From positions 8,635-72,634 of the forward strand of contig DGXZ01000057.1 in NCBI GenBank assembly GCA_002396485.1: 64,000 bases of DNA, written 5' to 3'. Below the pieces are notes generated by a model, which had not been told where the DNA came from, searched no databases, and saw only the letters and a list, made by a program, of their open reading frames with translations. The position numbers and the translations under genes are program-made. The stretch is from Spartobacteria bacterium UBA5019. GTDB lineage: Bacteria; Verrucomicrobiota; Verrucomicrobiia; Chthoniobacterales; Terrimicrobiaceae. Positions 27,898 through 36,682 of the stretch are shown one piece after another; position 1 is the first letter of the stretch; each line of letters starts with the position of its first letter.

Positions 27898-28785
27898 ATG
27901 GCAAAGCAAGCACTCGGCAAGGGCCTCGGCGCACTCATCAACAAGCGCGTGGCCAGTCCGGCTCCAATTGAAGAACACGGCGAGAGAATTCAAAGGCTCA
28001 CGCTCGCAAGCATCTCCCCCAGCCCGCTGCAACCGCGCGTGGATTTTTCCTCGGATCAATTGCACGAACTCGTCGAGAGCATTCGGGAGCGCGGTATCAT
28101 CCAGCCCCTCATAGTCCGTCAGGCGAATGGAGTCTATGAACTCATCGCCGGCGAGCGCCGCTGGCGGGCTGCAAAAGAAGTCGGTCTCGCAGATGTCCCC
28201 GTCATCGTTCGCGAGGCCAGCGACCGAGAGGTTCTGGAACTCGCCCTCATCGAAAATCTCCAGCGCGAAGGCCTGAACCCGATCGAAGAGGCAGCCGCCT
28301 ACGCGAGGCTTCACCAGGAATTCAGCCTCACTCAAGAGGAAATCTCCCGCCGCGTCGGCAAAAGCCGGGCCTCGGTCGCGAATGCCATGCGACTGCTCGA
28401 CTTGGAGTCCGATGCACAATCCCTCCTCAAACACGGCCGGATTTCCGTGGGACATGCCAAAGTTCTCCTCTCGCTGAAAAACCACAACGAGCAGAAATGG
28501 CTCGCCGACCAAATCGTCCGGGGAAGCCTCTCGGTGAGGGTTGCGGAAAAATTGGCCGCACAAAAGCTGGCGGATACCGGCATCACCCGGCCACGCCGCA
28601 ACGGCACTGGAGTCACCACCGAGCCCGCTCCCGCCATTCAACGCGTCCAAAACCTCCTCACCCACCGGCTCGCCACCCGCGTGCAAGTGAACCACTCCGA
28701 AAAAAAGGGTCACATCCAGATCGAATATTACGGCACAGACGACCTGAACCGTATTCTTGATTTGCTGGGCCTTGAGGAGGATTGA
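27898..28785 (+). CDS. parB: Chromosome-partitioning protein ParB
   Basis: CTP-dependent DNA clamp that loads at parS sites and helps segregate the chromosome. The 295-residue protein has MAKQALGKGLGALINKR at the start, the ParB/Srx domain with the CTP-binding motif ELIAGERRWRAAKEVGL and ENLQREGLNPIEEAAAY, the KorB-like HTH (LTQEEISRRVGKSRASVANA), and a C-terminal dimerisation segment. parA is not next to it: the divergent neighbour is the lipoate ligase-like gene and the downstream gene, starting 5 bases after the stop, is a fatty acid desaturase. I saw no obvious parS 16-mer, but did not search exhaustively. Confidence 0.96.
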   Translation: MAKQALGKGLGALINKRVASPAPIEEHGERIQRLTLASISPSPLQPRVDFSSDQLHELVESIRERGIIQPLIVRQANGVYELIAGERRWRAAKEVGLADVPVIVREASDREVLELALIENLQREGLNPIEEAAAYARLHQEFSLTQEEISRRVGKSRASVANAMRLLDLESDAQSLLKHGRISVGHAKVLLSLKNHNEQKWLADQIVRGSLSVRVAEKLAAQKLADTGITRPRRNGTGVTTEPAPAIQRVQNLLTHRLATRVQVNHSEKKGHIQIEYYGTDDLNRILDLLGLEED

Positions 28786-28790
28786 TACCG

Positions 28791-29747
28791 ATGCCCGTGT
28801 TAAAAAAACTATTCGCGCCTTTCATCAACGCCATCGACTCGGACTATTTTCCCGCCGGCGCTGAGAAAGTGCGGGAATTGCCCGAACGCTTCGAACTCTC
28901 GCGGGCGGTTCCTTTTATCATCCTGCATCTCGGCTGCCTCGGGGTCATTTGGACAGGATGGAGCTGGACCGCCTTGATCACTGCCGTGGTGCTTTATTTC
29001 ACCCGCATGTTCGCTGTGACGGCGATCTACCACCGCTACTTCTGCCACCGCGCCTACCACACCTCGCGGGTCACCCAGTTCCTGTTCGCTCTTTTCGGTC
29101 TTACCGCAGTGCAACGTGGCCCTCTCTGGTGGGCATCCGTGCACCGTCACCACCACAGGCACTCGGATGACGAGCACGACGTTCACTCCCCCGGCATGAA
29201 GGGTTTTCTTTGGTCCCACATTGGCTGGCTAACGAGCAGCAGGAATTTTCCCACCGACTACGACCGCGTGAAAGATCTCGCAAAATATCCCGAGCTGGTT
29301 TTTCTGAACCGCTTCGACTTGATCGGCCCGGCGCTATTGTTTGCCACGCTCTACGGCTTCGGAGCGGCACTGGAAGCCTATGCTCCGGGTCTTGGAACCT
29401 CGCCATGGCAAATGGTCATCTGGGGATTTTTCATCAGCACCACGGTTTTGTTCCATGCCACTTGCACGATCAATTCGCTCACGCATTGCTTTGGAAAAAA
29501 ACGCTTCGATACGGGTGATGACAGCCGGAACAGCCTGCTGCTCGCCCTCCTCACGCTGGGCGAGGGCTGGCACAACAACCACCACCACTTCCAGGCCTCT
29601 GCGAAGCAGGGCTTTTACTGGTGGGAGATCGACATCTCCTACTACGTGATCCGCACCCTCGGCGCATTGGGGATTGTCTGGAACATCAAAAGCGTCCCTG
29701 CACGCGTCTACTCCGAGTCCAGTGTCAACCCGTCCGCTCCGCAGTGA
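28791..29747 (+). CDS. Acyl-CoA/acyl-lipid delta-9-type fatty acid desaturase
   Basis: Membrane di-iron desaturase. The 318-residue protein has three histidine boxes: HRYFCHRAYH (81-90), HRHHHRHSDD (about 118-127) and HNNHHHF (about 260-266), with hydrophobic segments between (about 40-80 and 170-230). This pattern is typical of stearoyl-CoA desaturase-like enzymes. The start is ATG 28791, served by GAGGAGG at 28774-28780; an upstream TTG sits too close to that site. The stop overlaps the GTG start of the flavoprotein gene by 4 bases, indicating translational coupling with a lipid-modification module. Confidence 0.93.
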   Translation: MPVLKKLFAPFINAIDSDYFPAGAEKVRELPERFELSRAVPFIILHLGCLGVIWTGWSWTALITAVVLYFTRMFAVTAIYHRYFCHRAYHTSRVTQFLFALFGLTAVQRGPLWWASVHRHHHRHSDDEHDVHSPGMKGFLWSHIGWLTSSRNFPTDYDRVKDLAKYPELVFLNRFDLIGPALLFATLYGFGAALEAYAPGLGTSPWQMVIWGFFISTTVLFHATCTINSLTHCFGKKRFDTGDDSRNSLLLALLTLGEGWHNNHHHFQASAKQGFYWWEIDISYYVIRTLGALGIVWNIKSVPARVYSESSVNPSAPQ

Positions 29748-31015
29748 GAGAACGCATCGGTATCATCGGCTCCGGCATCGCCGGTATGGGTGCGGCCTGG
29801 CAACTCCGCAACCATGCCGACATCACACTCATCGAACGCGAGGCTCGGCCCGGTGGACACACGAACACCGTGACGGTGGAGGAAAACGGACGCGAAATCC
29901 CGATTGATACCGGATTCATCGTCTTCAATCATGCCACCTATCCCAATCTTGTGCGGCTCTTCGAGGAACTCGGCGTCGAGACAAAGCCCTCGGAAATGTC
30001 CTTCAGCGTCCAGCACGTGCCGAGCGGCCTCGAATACAATGGCATGGGGCTCGACAAACTTTTCGCGCAGCGCAGCAACATCCTCAAGCCGCGCTTCCAC
30101 GCCCTCGTTTTCCAAATCCTGCGCTTCTTCCGCGTCGCCCGCGCGCTTCTGGAAAAACCCGACTCGCTGAACTGCACCGTCGCCGAATTTGTGCACCGGA
30201 ACGCCTTGGGCGTCGATTTCCTCAACCTCTACCTCATCCCGATGAGCTCTGCGGTGTGGTCCACCGATCCGCGCCAAATGCTGGATTTTCCTGCATTAAG
30301 CCTCATCCGCTTTTTTCAAAACCACGGATTTCTCGGAGTCACGACCCACCACCCATGGTTCACCGTCAGCGGAGGCTCGCGCACCTACAGAGACAAGCTG
30401 CTCGCCCACCTTCGCCCCGTCCAACTCCCCGCCAAAGCGGTCGAAGTGAAGGAATCCGAAACCTCGGCCACCGTCCGCATCGAGGATGGAACGGTGTGCG
30501 AGTTCGACCGCGTCATTATCGCCGCCCATGCCGACGAGGCCCTCGCCATGCTGGCAGCGCCCGATGAAGCCCAATGCCGCCTGCTGGGCGCGTTCGGATA
30601 TCAGAAAAACACCGCCACGCTTCATACGGATCACTCTGTGATGCCACGCATCCGTCGCGCCTGGGCGTCCTGGAACTACCGGGTCGAGCAGGATGCCCAC
30701 GGCGACCGAGAGGCGACGACGCACTATTGGATGAACGCCCTACAAGGCGTGAGTAAAGCCCGCGACTACTTTGTCTCCGTGAATGGCGCCGACAAGATCC
30801 GTCCCGAAACCATCCTCTACCAGACCGGCTACGAGCACCCCGTCTACACTCTGCGCGCGATGGAAGCTCAGCGGGAACTCCCGGCGCTGAACACCCGCTC
30901 GCCACGGCAACGAATTTTCTTTTGCGGAAGCTACTTCCGGCACGGGTTTCACGAGGACGCCTACAGCTCCGCCGTGAACCTCGCCGCCGTGCTGCGCCCG
31001 CTCCTCGGCCAATGA
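29744..31015 (+). CDS. FAD/NAD(P)-binding amine-oxidase-like protein (COG2907 type)
   Basis: The 423-residue protein begins with the dinucleotide-binding motif ERIGIIGSGIAGMGAAWQL and EREARPGGHTNTV, then IPIDTGFIVFNHATYPNL, typical of the COG2907 flavoproteins that occur with DUF1365 and cyclopropane-fatty-acid-synthase-like genes. The start codon is GTG at 29744, overlapping the desaturase stop (GTGA); the stop overlaps the ATG of the DUF1365 gene (ATGA). Work in Rhodobacter-type bacteria links relatives to modified (for example furan) fatty acids; here no cfa-like methyltransferase follows, so the product is open. Probably oxidises an unsaturated acyl chain. Confidence 0.87.
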   Translation: MRERIGIIGSGIAGMGAAWQLRNHADITLIEREARPGGHTNTVTVEENGREIPIDTGFIVFNHATYPNLVRLFEELGVETKPSEMSFSVQHVPSGLEYNGMGLDKLFAQRSNILKPRFHALVFQILRFFRVARALLEKPDSLNCTVAEFVHRNALGVDFLNLYLIPMSSAVWSTDPRQMLDFPALSLIRFFQNHGFLGVTTHHPWFTVSGGSRTYRDKLLAHLRPVQLPAKAVEVKESETSATVRIEDGTVCEFDRVIIAAHADEALAMLAAPDEAQCRLLGAFGYQKNTATLHTDHSVMPRIRRAWASWNYRVEQDAHGDREATTHYWMNALQGVSKARDYFVSVNGADKIRPETILYQTGYEHPVYTLRAMEAQRELPALNTRSPRQRIFFCGSYFRHGFHEDAYSSAVNLAAVLRPLLGQ

Positions 31016-31794
31016 ACCACCCGGCGGCATCCTGCCTCTACGAGTGCACTGTGATGCACCGCAGACTGCACCCCAAGCCACACGAGTTCGTTTACCGGAT
31101 TTTCCTCTTCCTCCTCGATCTCGACGAAATCCCCTCGCTCACCAGCGCCGTTCCGATCCTCAGCGCGGAGGAACCGAATCTCTACTCGCTCCGCAACGAG
31201 GATTACTTCCAATTCCACTCCCGCGGCCTCCGCGCCAATCTTGAGACCTTTCTCCAAACCCAAAACATCTCCGCGCGTCCCGCCCGCATCCGCCTCCTCA
31301 CACTACCCCGCATGTTGGGCTACACCTTCAACCCGATCTCGATTTTTTTCTGCTTCGACTCGGAAAACCGCCCGCTCACATCCGTCGTTCAAGTCGGCAA
31401 TACCTTCGGCGAACTCAAGCCCTACCTCGTCCCACTCGACGAATCCGGCAGCGGCTTCCACATCCGGGTGCCAAAAAACTACTATGTCTCCCCCTTCTCC
31501 CCGCTCGACCTCGCGTTTGACTTCCGCTTCAAAATCCCCGGCCAGAACCTCCACATCGCGATCGACAACTACCAAGGCGAACAAAAAAACCTCGTCAGCT
31601 CCCTCACCGGCAAGCGGACAGAACTCACCATCTCCAACCTCGCCCGACTCACCCTCGCATTTCCCCTCGTCACTCTCAAAATCATCTTCCTGATCCACTG
31701 GGAAGCCCTCCGCCTCTGGCTCAAAGGCATCCCCTTCATCATGAAGGAAAGCAGCCCCCACAAACAAACAGGCGCCTTCCGGATTCAAAAATAA
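31012..31794 (+). CDS. DUF1365 family protein
   Basis: A 260-residue protein of the DUF1365 (COG3496) family: CLYECTVMHRRLHPKPHEF, YRIFLFLLDLDEIPSL, LLTLPRMLGYTFNPISIFFC and KNYYVSPFSPLDL are characteristic. The molecular role is unknown; the family co-occurs with COG2907 flavoproteins and fatty-acid-modifying enzymes. The ATG at 31012 overlaps the stop of the flavoprotein gene by 4 bases. It is the last gene of a three-gene coupled set; a stem-loop (31819-31826 with 31845-31852) follows but has no long T run. Confidence 0.9.
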   Translation: MNHPAASCLYECTVMHRRLHPKPHEFVYRIFLFLLDLDEIPSLTSAVPILSAEEPNLYSLRNEDYFQFHSRGLRANLETFLQTQNISARPARIRLLTLPRMLGYTFNPISIFFCFDSENRPLTSVVQVGNTFGELKPYLVPLDESGSGFHIRVPKNYYVSPFSPLDLAFDFRFKIPGQNLHIAIDNYQGEQKNLVSSLTGKRTELTISNLARLTLAFPLVTLKIIFLIHWEALRLWLKGIPFIMKESSPHKQTGAFRIQK

Positions 31795-32009
31795 ACCTGC
31801 AAGAATCAGGCGCATAGTCACAGGGTGTTTTTCAAGCCGAGCAAACCCTGTGGCGCCATCTCTATGAGGGCTGAGTTTGCAGCAGCGTGCAGAGTTCCCA
31901 TGAGAGGGTATCCGTCTCGCATGACTTATTTTTCAGCCTCAACTCGGGGTTTCTGCTGCGCGGCGGGGCGCCGTGGGGATAAGTGGGCAATTGTAAAATG
32001 GGAGTTTTC

Positions 32010-32804
32010 ATGTCCATTATCCGCCTAATGCTGCACTGGCTCGGTAGGCGGACGCTCCGCGTTGTTTTTGGGGTAGGCGACTTCTCGCTTTTCACGGGGA
32101 GGTCGTTTCTCTCCTTGGCGCAGACCAAGCGACTAGCGACTCGGATTGCGCGGGCCGTGCACGAGCAGGGAACAGTTTGTCTGCCGGTCATCTTGATTGT
32201 GGGCGTTTTCACCGGGTTGGTGTTGGGTTTGCAGGGATACCATGTGCTGAGCCGCTTTGGTTCGCAGGGGTTGTTAGGAACTTTGGTTTCGCTGAGTCTG
32301 GTGAGGGAAATGGCACCCGTGCTGGCATCTCTCATGCTCATCGGGCAGGCGGGATCGGCTTTTGCAGCGGAGTTGGGAATCCAACGCAACACGGAACAAA
32401 TCGCGGCCTTGGAGACAATGGGAGTGAACAGCCACGGCTACCTTGTGGCACCGCGCCTCGTCGCGGCTCTAATTGTTTTTCCAATCCAGACGGCACTTTT
32501 TGTCATCTTGGGAATATGGGGAGGAAGCATCTCGGGCTCGGTCCTGCTCGGCGTGGATTCGGGTGTTTACTGGTCCGCTGTGCACCGGGCGGTTGAGGCG
32601 AGGGATTTGCAGGAGTGCTTCATGAAAGCGGCGGTGTTCGGGCTCCTCTCGATGAGTGTCTGCGCTTATCAAGGATTTCACGCCGATAGGAATCGATCGG
32701 CCGTTGGCGCGCGGGCCGTGAGCGCCTGCACGACGCGGGCGGTGGTGCTCTCGAGCATCGCGGTGCTCGTGGCGGATTACATAATCAGTTCGTTTTTTGT
32801 CTGA
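32010..32804 (+). CDS. mlaE: Phospholipid ABC transporter permease MlaE
   Basis: Inner-membrane permease of the Mla system that moves phospholipids between the inner and outer membranes. The 264-residue protein has the MlaE family hallmarks: a GTVCLPVILIVGVFTGLVLG helix, GSQGLLGTLVSLSLVREMAP, and AELGIQRNTEQIAALETMGV, with five or so hydrophobic segments. The start is ATG 32010, preceded by GGGAG at 5 bases; two earlier in-frame starts (GTG 31983, ATG 31998) are less well placed. It is the first gene of the mlaEFDCA operon. Confidence 0.94.
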   Translation: MSIIRLMLHWLGRRTLRVVFGVGDFSLFTGRSFLSLAQTKRLATRIARAVHEQGTVCLPVILIVGVFTGLVLGLQGYHVLSRFGSQGLLGTLVSLSLVREMAPVLASLMLIGQAGSAFAAELGIQRNTEQIAALETMGVNSHGYLVAPRLVAALIVFPIQTALFVILGIWGGSISGSVLLGVDSGVYWSAVHRAVEARDLQECFMKAAVFGLLSMSVCAYQGFHADRNRSAVGARAVSACTTRAVVLSSIAVLVADYIISSFFV

Positions 32805-32806
32805 CC

Positions 32807-33604
32807 ATGGAACCATCTGCCTATCCCGTCGCACTTCAAGTCGAATGCCTGCAAAAAGGCTTCAATGGGAAGTCTGTTCTCAGAGGGGTCGATCTGGAAG
32901 TTCCTCGTGGCAGCATTTTCACCGTTCTCGGCCCGAGCGGCACTGGAAAATCCGTCTTCCTGAAATGTCTGGCGAACATCCTGCAACCAGACGCCGGGCG
33001 AATCCGCTTCGACGGCCGCGACCTGGGTGCTGGGGATTCCGCCGCACAAGACGAGTTCCGCAGGCGGTGTAGTTTTCTGTTTCAGAGCAATGCGCTGTTC
33101 GACTCCCTCACGGCTCTCGAAAATGTGGCCCTTCCATTGGAGCAGACGACAACTCTCGGCAAGTTGGAAATCCTAAATCGCAGCCGGGATGCCCTGCGCC
33201 AACTGGAGATGGAGGAATTTCTCGACCAATACCCCGCCCAGCTTTCCGGGGGCATGCAAAAGCGCTTGGCCTTGGCGAGGGCCATCGTCACCCGCCCGGA
33301 ACTGGTTCTTTTTGACGAACCCACCGCCGGACTCGACCCTCTGCGCCGGAATGCCGTTTTCGCCATGATAGCCAAATACCAACGCCATTTCAATTTCACA
33401 GCGCTCATTGTGACCCATGATGTCACCGAAGCACTGGTCGCCAGCGATCGAGTGGCCTTATTGAACCAAGGGCGAATTGCCTTTGTCGGCACACCCGCCG
33501 AATTTTCCTCCTCACGCAACCCCGTTCTCTCGCTCTTTCGCGACAGTGCCCAAGCGCTTGGCGAATCATTGACCGAAATTCGGCGCAGCCATCCAACACC
33601 CTAA
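32807..33604 (+). CDS. mlaF: Phospholipid ABC transporter ATPase MlaF
   Basis: ATPase of the Mla transporter. The 265-residue protein has Walker A GPSGTGKSVFL, Q-loop FLFQSNALFDSLTALENVAL, signature LSGGMQKRLALARAI, Walker B LVLFDEPTAGLDP and the H-loop in IVTHDVTEA. It starts 2 bases after mlaE. The regulatory STAS protein MlaB, which binds MlaF in Escherichia coli, is not encoded in this operon. Confidence 0.95.
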   Translation: MEPSAYPVALQVECLQKGFNGKSVLRGVDLEVPRGSIFTVLGPSGTGKSVFLKCLANILQPDAGRIRFDGRDLGAGDSAAQDEFRRRCSFLFQSNALFDSLTALENVALPLEQTTTLGKLEILNRSRDALRQLEMEEFLDQYPAQLSGGMQKRLALARAIVTRPELVLFDEPTAGLDPLRRNAVFAMIAKYQRHFNFTALIVTHDVTEALVASDRVALLNQGRIAFVGTPAEFSSSRNPVLSLFRDSAQALGESLTEIRRSHPTP

Positions 33605-33608
33605 TTTT

Positions 33609-34085
33609 ATGAAAAATACGAAACTCGAGCTTTCCGTTGGCCTCTTTGTGCTACTCGGGATCGCAGCCATCGCTTACCTCACGATTCAAGTCGGCACGGG
33701 CGCGGTGGGCGGCGGCGACACATATCTGATCGAATCCCGCTTCACAAATGCCGGCGGAATCCACCCCGGCAGCAGCGTCATGGTCGCAGGGGTCACAGTC
33801 GGCCGGGTTGAAGGAGTGCGCATCGAACCCTCGGATTTCAGCGCCATCGTAGCCATGCGCGTTCTCGCAGGATTGCAATTGCCCACCGATTCCATGGCAT
33901 CAATCAAAACCACAGGCCTGATTGGGGACAAATTCGTCTCACTCTTGCCAGGAGCTGATGCGACATTTTTGAAACCCGGCATGCGCATCACGCTTACCGA
34001 ATCCGCCATAGACCTTGAATCCCTGATTGGTAGGATGGCTTTTGGATCCGTTAACCAAGACAAAGCCGAAAAAGAAACCAAGTAA
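33609..34085 (+). CDS. mlaD: MlaD, MCE-domain lipid-binding subunit
   Basis: A single N-terminal membrane helix (about residues 9-28, VGLFVLLGIAAIAYLTIQVG) followed by one MCE domain (about 38-118: YLIESRFTNAGGIHPGSSVM, VAGVTVGRVEGVRI, IKTTGLIGDKFVSLLPG). Six copies would form the periplasmic ring on MlaE. The 158-residue length is slightly shorter than in Escherichia coli, with a short polar tail. Four bases separate it from mlaF. Confidence 0.94.
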   Translation: MKNTKLELSVGLFVLLGIAAIAYLTIQVGTGAVGGGDTYLIESRFTNAGGIHPGSSVMVAGVTVGRVEGVRIEPSDFSAIVAMRVLAGLQLPTDSMASIKTTGLIGDKFVSLLPGADATFLKPGMRITLTESAIDLESLIGRMAFGSVNQDKAEKETK

Positions 34086-34094
34086 TCCACCATC

Positions 34095-34676
34095 TTGAAA
34101 ACACTCCCTGTTCTCATTGCACTGGCCCTTCTGGCAGCTATTCCAAGCTCATTTGCTAGGTCAAATACCGAAGCTGAGGATTTCCTGAAAAAATCCGTCA
34201 GCGAAGTTGTCAGCATCGCCAAGTCATCACCAAACAGCACAGCCCTGGCCGATAGCCTGCGCCCGCTTTTGCTGAAGAGCATCAGCTTCGATGCCATGAC
34301 GCGGCGTGCCATCGGACCAGGCTGGAGGCAATTCACCGCCGCCCAACAGAAAGAAGCCGTCCAACTCTTCAGCACATTGATCATCCGCAATTACTCAGGC
34401 AAATTCACTGCCGGTGAATTGCCTGAGATCAGCTACAAAGCAGCAACATCACCTGCGCCGGAGCGAGTTGAAATATCAACTTCAACTACATACAAAGGTT
34501 CTAAATACAACGTCATCTATCGCCTCGAAGAAATCGATGGCTGGCACATCACCGATGTGGTCATCGAGGGCGTAAGCATGGTTGCAAACTACCGCACCCA
34601 GTTCGATGCCGAATTCAAACTGGGCGGCGTCGATGCCGTGCTAGGCGCTCTGAGACAATCGGTTTCCGCACCATAA
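34095..34676 (+). CDS. mlaC: MlaC, periplasmic phospholipid carrier
   Basis: A 193-residue protein with a signal peptide (MKTLPVLIALALLAAIPSSFA) and the MlaC/Ttg2D fold: FDAMTRRAIGPGWRQFTAAQ, QLFSTLIIRNYSGKF, then GWHITDVVIEGVSMVANYR. It shuttles phospholipid across the periplasm between MlaA and the MlaFED complex. The start codon is TTG (34095), 9 bases after mlaD; no nearby ATG fits the signal peptide. Confidence 0.93.
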   Translation: MKTLPVLIALALLAAIPSSFARSNTEAEDFLKKSVSEVVSIAKSSPNSTALADSLRPLLLKSISFDAMTRRAIGPGWRQFTAAQQKEAVQLFSTLIIRNYSGKFTAGELPEISYKAATSPAPERVEISTSTTYKGSKYNVIYRLEEIDGWHITDVVIEGVSMVANYRTQFDAEFKLGGVDAVLGALRQSVSAP

Positions 34677-34692
34677 CAATAGCCCTCTTGCC

Positions 34693-35652
34693 ATGAAAAA
34701 ATTCCTCGCGATTCTGGCCATATCAGCCCTCGCCTTCTGCGGCCTGCAAGTGGCATCAGCCAGCGGTCCTGCCGATAACGACATCATCACCAAGCACGGC
34801 ATGGAAACAGCACCAACCCGAGTTGGAAAAAAAAGCGCTGTGGAGCCTTCACCCAAGCCGAGTCCAAAATCCACCCCGAAGCCGCAAGCAACTCCAGCGC
34901 CATCCGTTTCAAAGCGAGCGTCCAAGCCTGCTCCAAAAACCGCCGCTGACTCGAAGGAACCCACCGTTAGAATCCAGAAAAAATCCTCCCCGACGCCTTC
35001 GGATGACGACCTGAACGAATACAGCCATGTCGTTACTATTGCAGACCCTGCGGAACCCGTGAACCGGGGCACCTTCTGGCTGAACCACCAACTCTACAAC
35101 TATGTCTTGCGTCCGGTTTCCAAGGCCTACGAATTCGTCCTGCCATCACCCGCCCGCAAAGCGATTCACAATGTTTTCGACAATGTGGAATATCCAGTCC
35201 GTATGGTGAATCACGTCCTGCAATTCGAGTTCAAGCGGGCCGATCTGGAGACGCGCAAGTTTGTGGTGAACTCGGTTGCCGGCGTGGGAGGCATCCTGCG
35301 CATCAGCGACCGCATTCCGGAGTTGGCAAACATTCCCCCGGCCGACACCGGCCAGACTTTTGCGAAATGGGGCATCGGCCATGGAGCTTATGTCGTTCTG
35401 CCCGTGCTCGGGCCAAGGAGTGTGCGCGACACGGTGGGAATGGCTGGAGACTACGCCTTAAACCCCGTTTCTTGGCTCTCCTACGGGGGTGTAACTGGCG
35501 CGACCGCCTTGGCAGTGTCCGCCCCAAGCGCCGCTCTAAACATGAATGAAAGGATCAACCTTTACGATGCGGCCACCCAAAATGCGATCGACCCCTACAT
35601 CGCCGTCCGCGCCGGCTATATCCAATACCGCGAGCAAGCCGCTTCAAAATAG
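34693..35652 (+). CDS. mlaA: MlaA/VacJ-like outer-membrane lipid-removal protein with extended linker
   Basis: The 319-residue protein has a signal peptide (MKKFLAILAISALAFCGLQVASA), a lysine/proline/serine-rich linker (about 45-110, KPSPKSTPKPQATPAP) and the MlaA domain (about 118-315): DPAEPVNRGTFWLNHQLYNY, NVEYPVRMVNHVLQFEFKRA, GIGHGAYVVLPVLGPRSVRD. The ordinary lipobox is poor (F before C16), so it may be a signal peptidase I product rather than a lipoprotein. MlaA removes mislocalised phospholipid from the outer leaflet of the outer membrane. Its position in the same operon as mlaEFDC differs from Escherichia coli, where it is elsewhere. Confidence 0.93.
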   Translation: MKKFLAILAISALAFCGLQVASASGPADNDIITKHGMETAPTRVGKKSAVEPSPKPSPKSTPKPQATPAPSVSKRASKPAPKTAADSKEPTVRIQKKSSPTPSDDDLNEYSHVVTIADPAEPVNRGTFWLNHQLYNYVLRPVSKAYEFVLPSPARKAIHNVFDNVEYPVRMVNHVLQFEFKRADLETRKFVVNSVAGVGGILRISDRIPELANIPPADTGQTFAKWGIGHGAYVVLPVLGPRSVRDTVGMAGDYALNPVSWLSYGGVTGATALAVSAPSAALNMNERINLYDAATQNAIDPYIAVRAGYIQYREQAASK

Positions 35653-35722
35653 GTCCTGGCGCCAGAAAGAGCTCGGAATTTGATTCGACGGATGCGGCCG
35701 TTTTCGCGAGATTTCAGGTTCC

Positions 35723-36682
35723 ATGGCCCTTCCCAAGGAGAAAGCACTTGAGCGACTGATCGAAGCCCGCACGGCCGGGCGGCTTGCCCATGCCTATCTT
35801 CTATCGGGTCCGCCTGGCTCTGGTTGTGAGTGGCTCGCAACGCATCTTGCTGCGACAATTCTTGGCACAAGTCCGGAGAATGTGTCGGCCCATCCCGACT
35901 TCCACCAAGCCGCGCCGGAGTCGAAATCCCGCCGCATCGTCACCGACCAAATCCGCGAACTCGAGCAGGCCTTGCACATGAAGCCGCTCGCAGGAGGAAA
36001 CAAGGTTGCAGTGATCCATGATGCCGACCGCCTGCAACCCCAGGCCGCGAATGCTTTTCTCAAGACCTTGGAGGAGCCGCCCACCGGCTCGCACATCCTT
36101 CTCACGACAACCCTGCGCGACGCCGTGCTCACAACGATCCTCTCGCGATGCATCACTGTTCCCCTGCAATCACCGACCGATACTGTGCAAGACGGGAACA
36201 CGGCCGCCATTTCCGGGGCATTTCAAAATGCGCTGCTCCAAAAAGGCGGCCCGGACGCCGGAACAGCCCTGCGCTTCACGCGAATATTCCAAGCGGGAAT
36301 GGCAGAAATCCGTGAGCAGGCCACCGAGGGCCTCGAATCCGAGCTCAAAGAGCAGCTGAAGCAATACCGCGACTCGATTGATAAAAACTGGAAAGACACC
36401 CGCGAGGACCAGATCAAGGCCCAGGGGGAATCGACTGTCCTGCGGGAGCGGGAGCGTTTTCTCGCCGCCCTCGGCGCGGTTCTCGCCGCTACCCTCCGGC
36501 AAAAAATTCGCCCTGCCTCGGATTGCCCGGAAAACATCCAGCGCATCGCCGAAATGAATGAACCCAAGACTCTCCTGAAACGCCTCGACGCCCTCGAGCG
36601 CATCCGCCGCATGCTCTCAGCCGGCGTGCAGGAGGCGCTTGCCCTCGAGAGCGGTTTTCTCCAAATGATTGCCCATCCATGA
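35723..36682 (+). CDS. holB: DNA polymerase III delta prime subunit-like clamp-loader protein
   Basis: The 319-residue AAA+ protein is part of the clamp loader that puts the sliding clamp on DNA. Seen: AHAYLLSGPPGSGCEW (P-loop with the invariant lysine replaced by cysteine, as expected for the ATPase-dead delta prime), IRELEQALHMKPLAGGNKVA, VIHDADRLQPQAANAFLKTL, EEPPTGSHILLTT. The C-terminal third is helical and less conserved. The zinc-binding cysteines of classic HolB are missing. The stop overlaps the ATG of proB (ATGA). It follows mlaA by 70 bases. Tentatively delta prime rather than DnaX because the P-loop is degenerate and the protein short. Confidence 0.85.
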   Translation: MALPKEKALERLIEARTAGRLAHAYLLSGPPGSGCEWLATHLAATILGTSPENVSAHPDFHQAAPESKSRRIVTDQIRELEQALHMKPLAGGNKVAVIHDADRLQPQAANAFLKTLEEPPTGSHILLTTTLRDAVLTTILSRCITVPLQSPTDTVQDGNTAAISGAFQNALLQKGGPDAGTALRFTRIFQAGMAEIREQATEGLESELKEQLKQYRDSIDKNWKDTREDQIKAQGESTVLRERERFLAALGAVLAATLRQKIRPASDCPENIQRIAEMNEPKTLLKRLDALERIRRMLSAGVQEALALESGFLQMIAHP

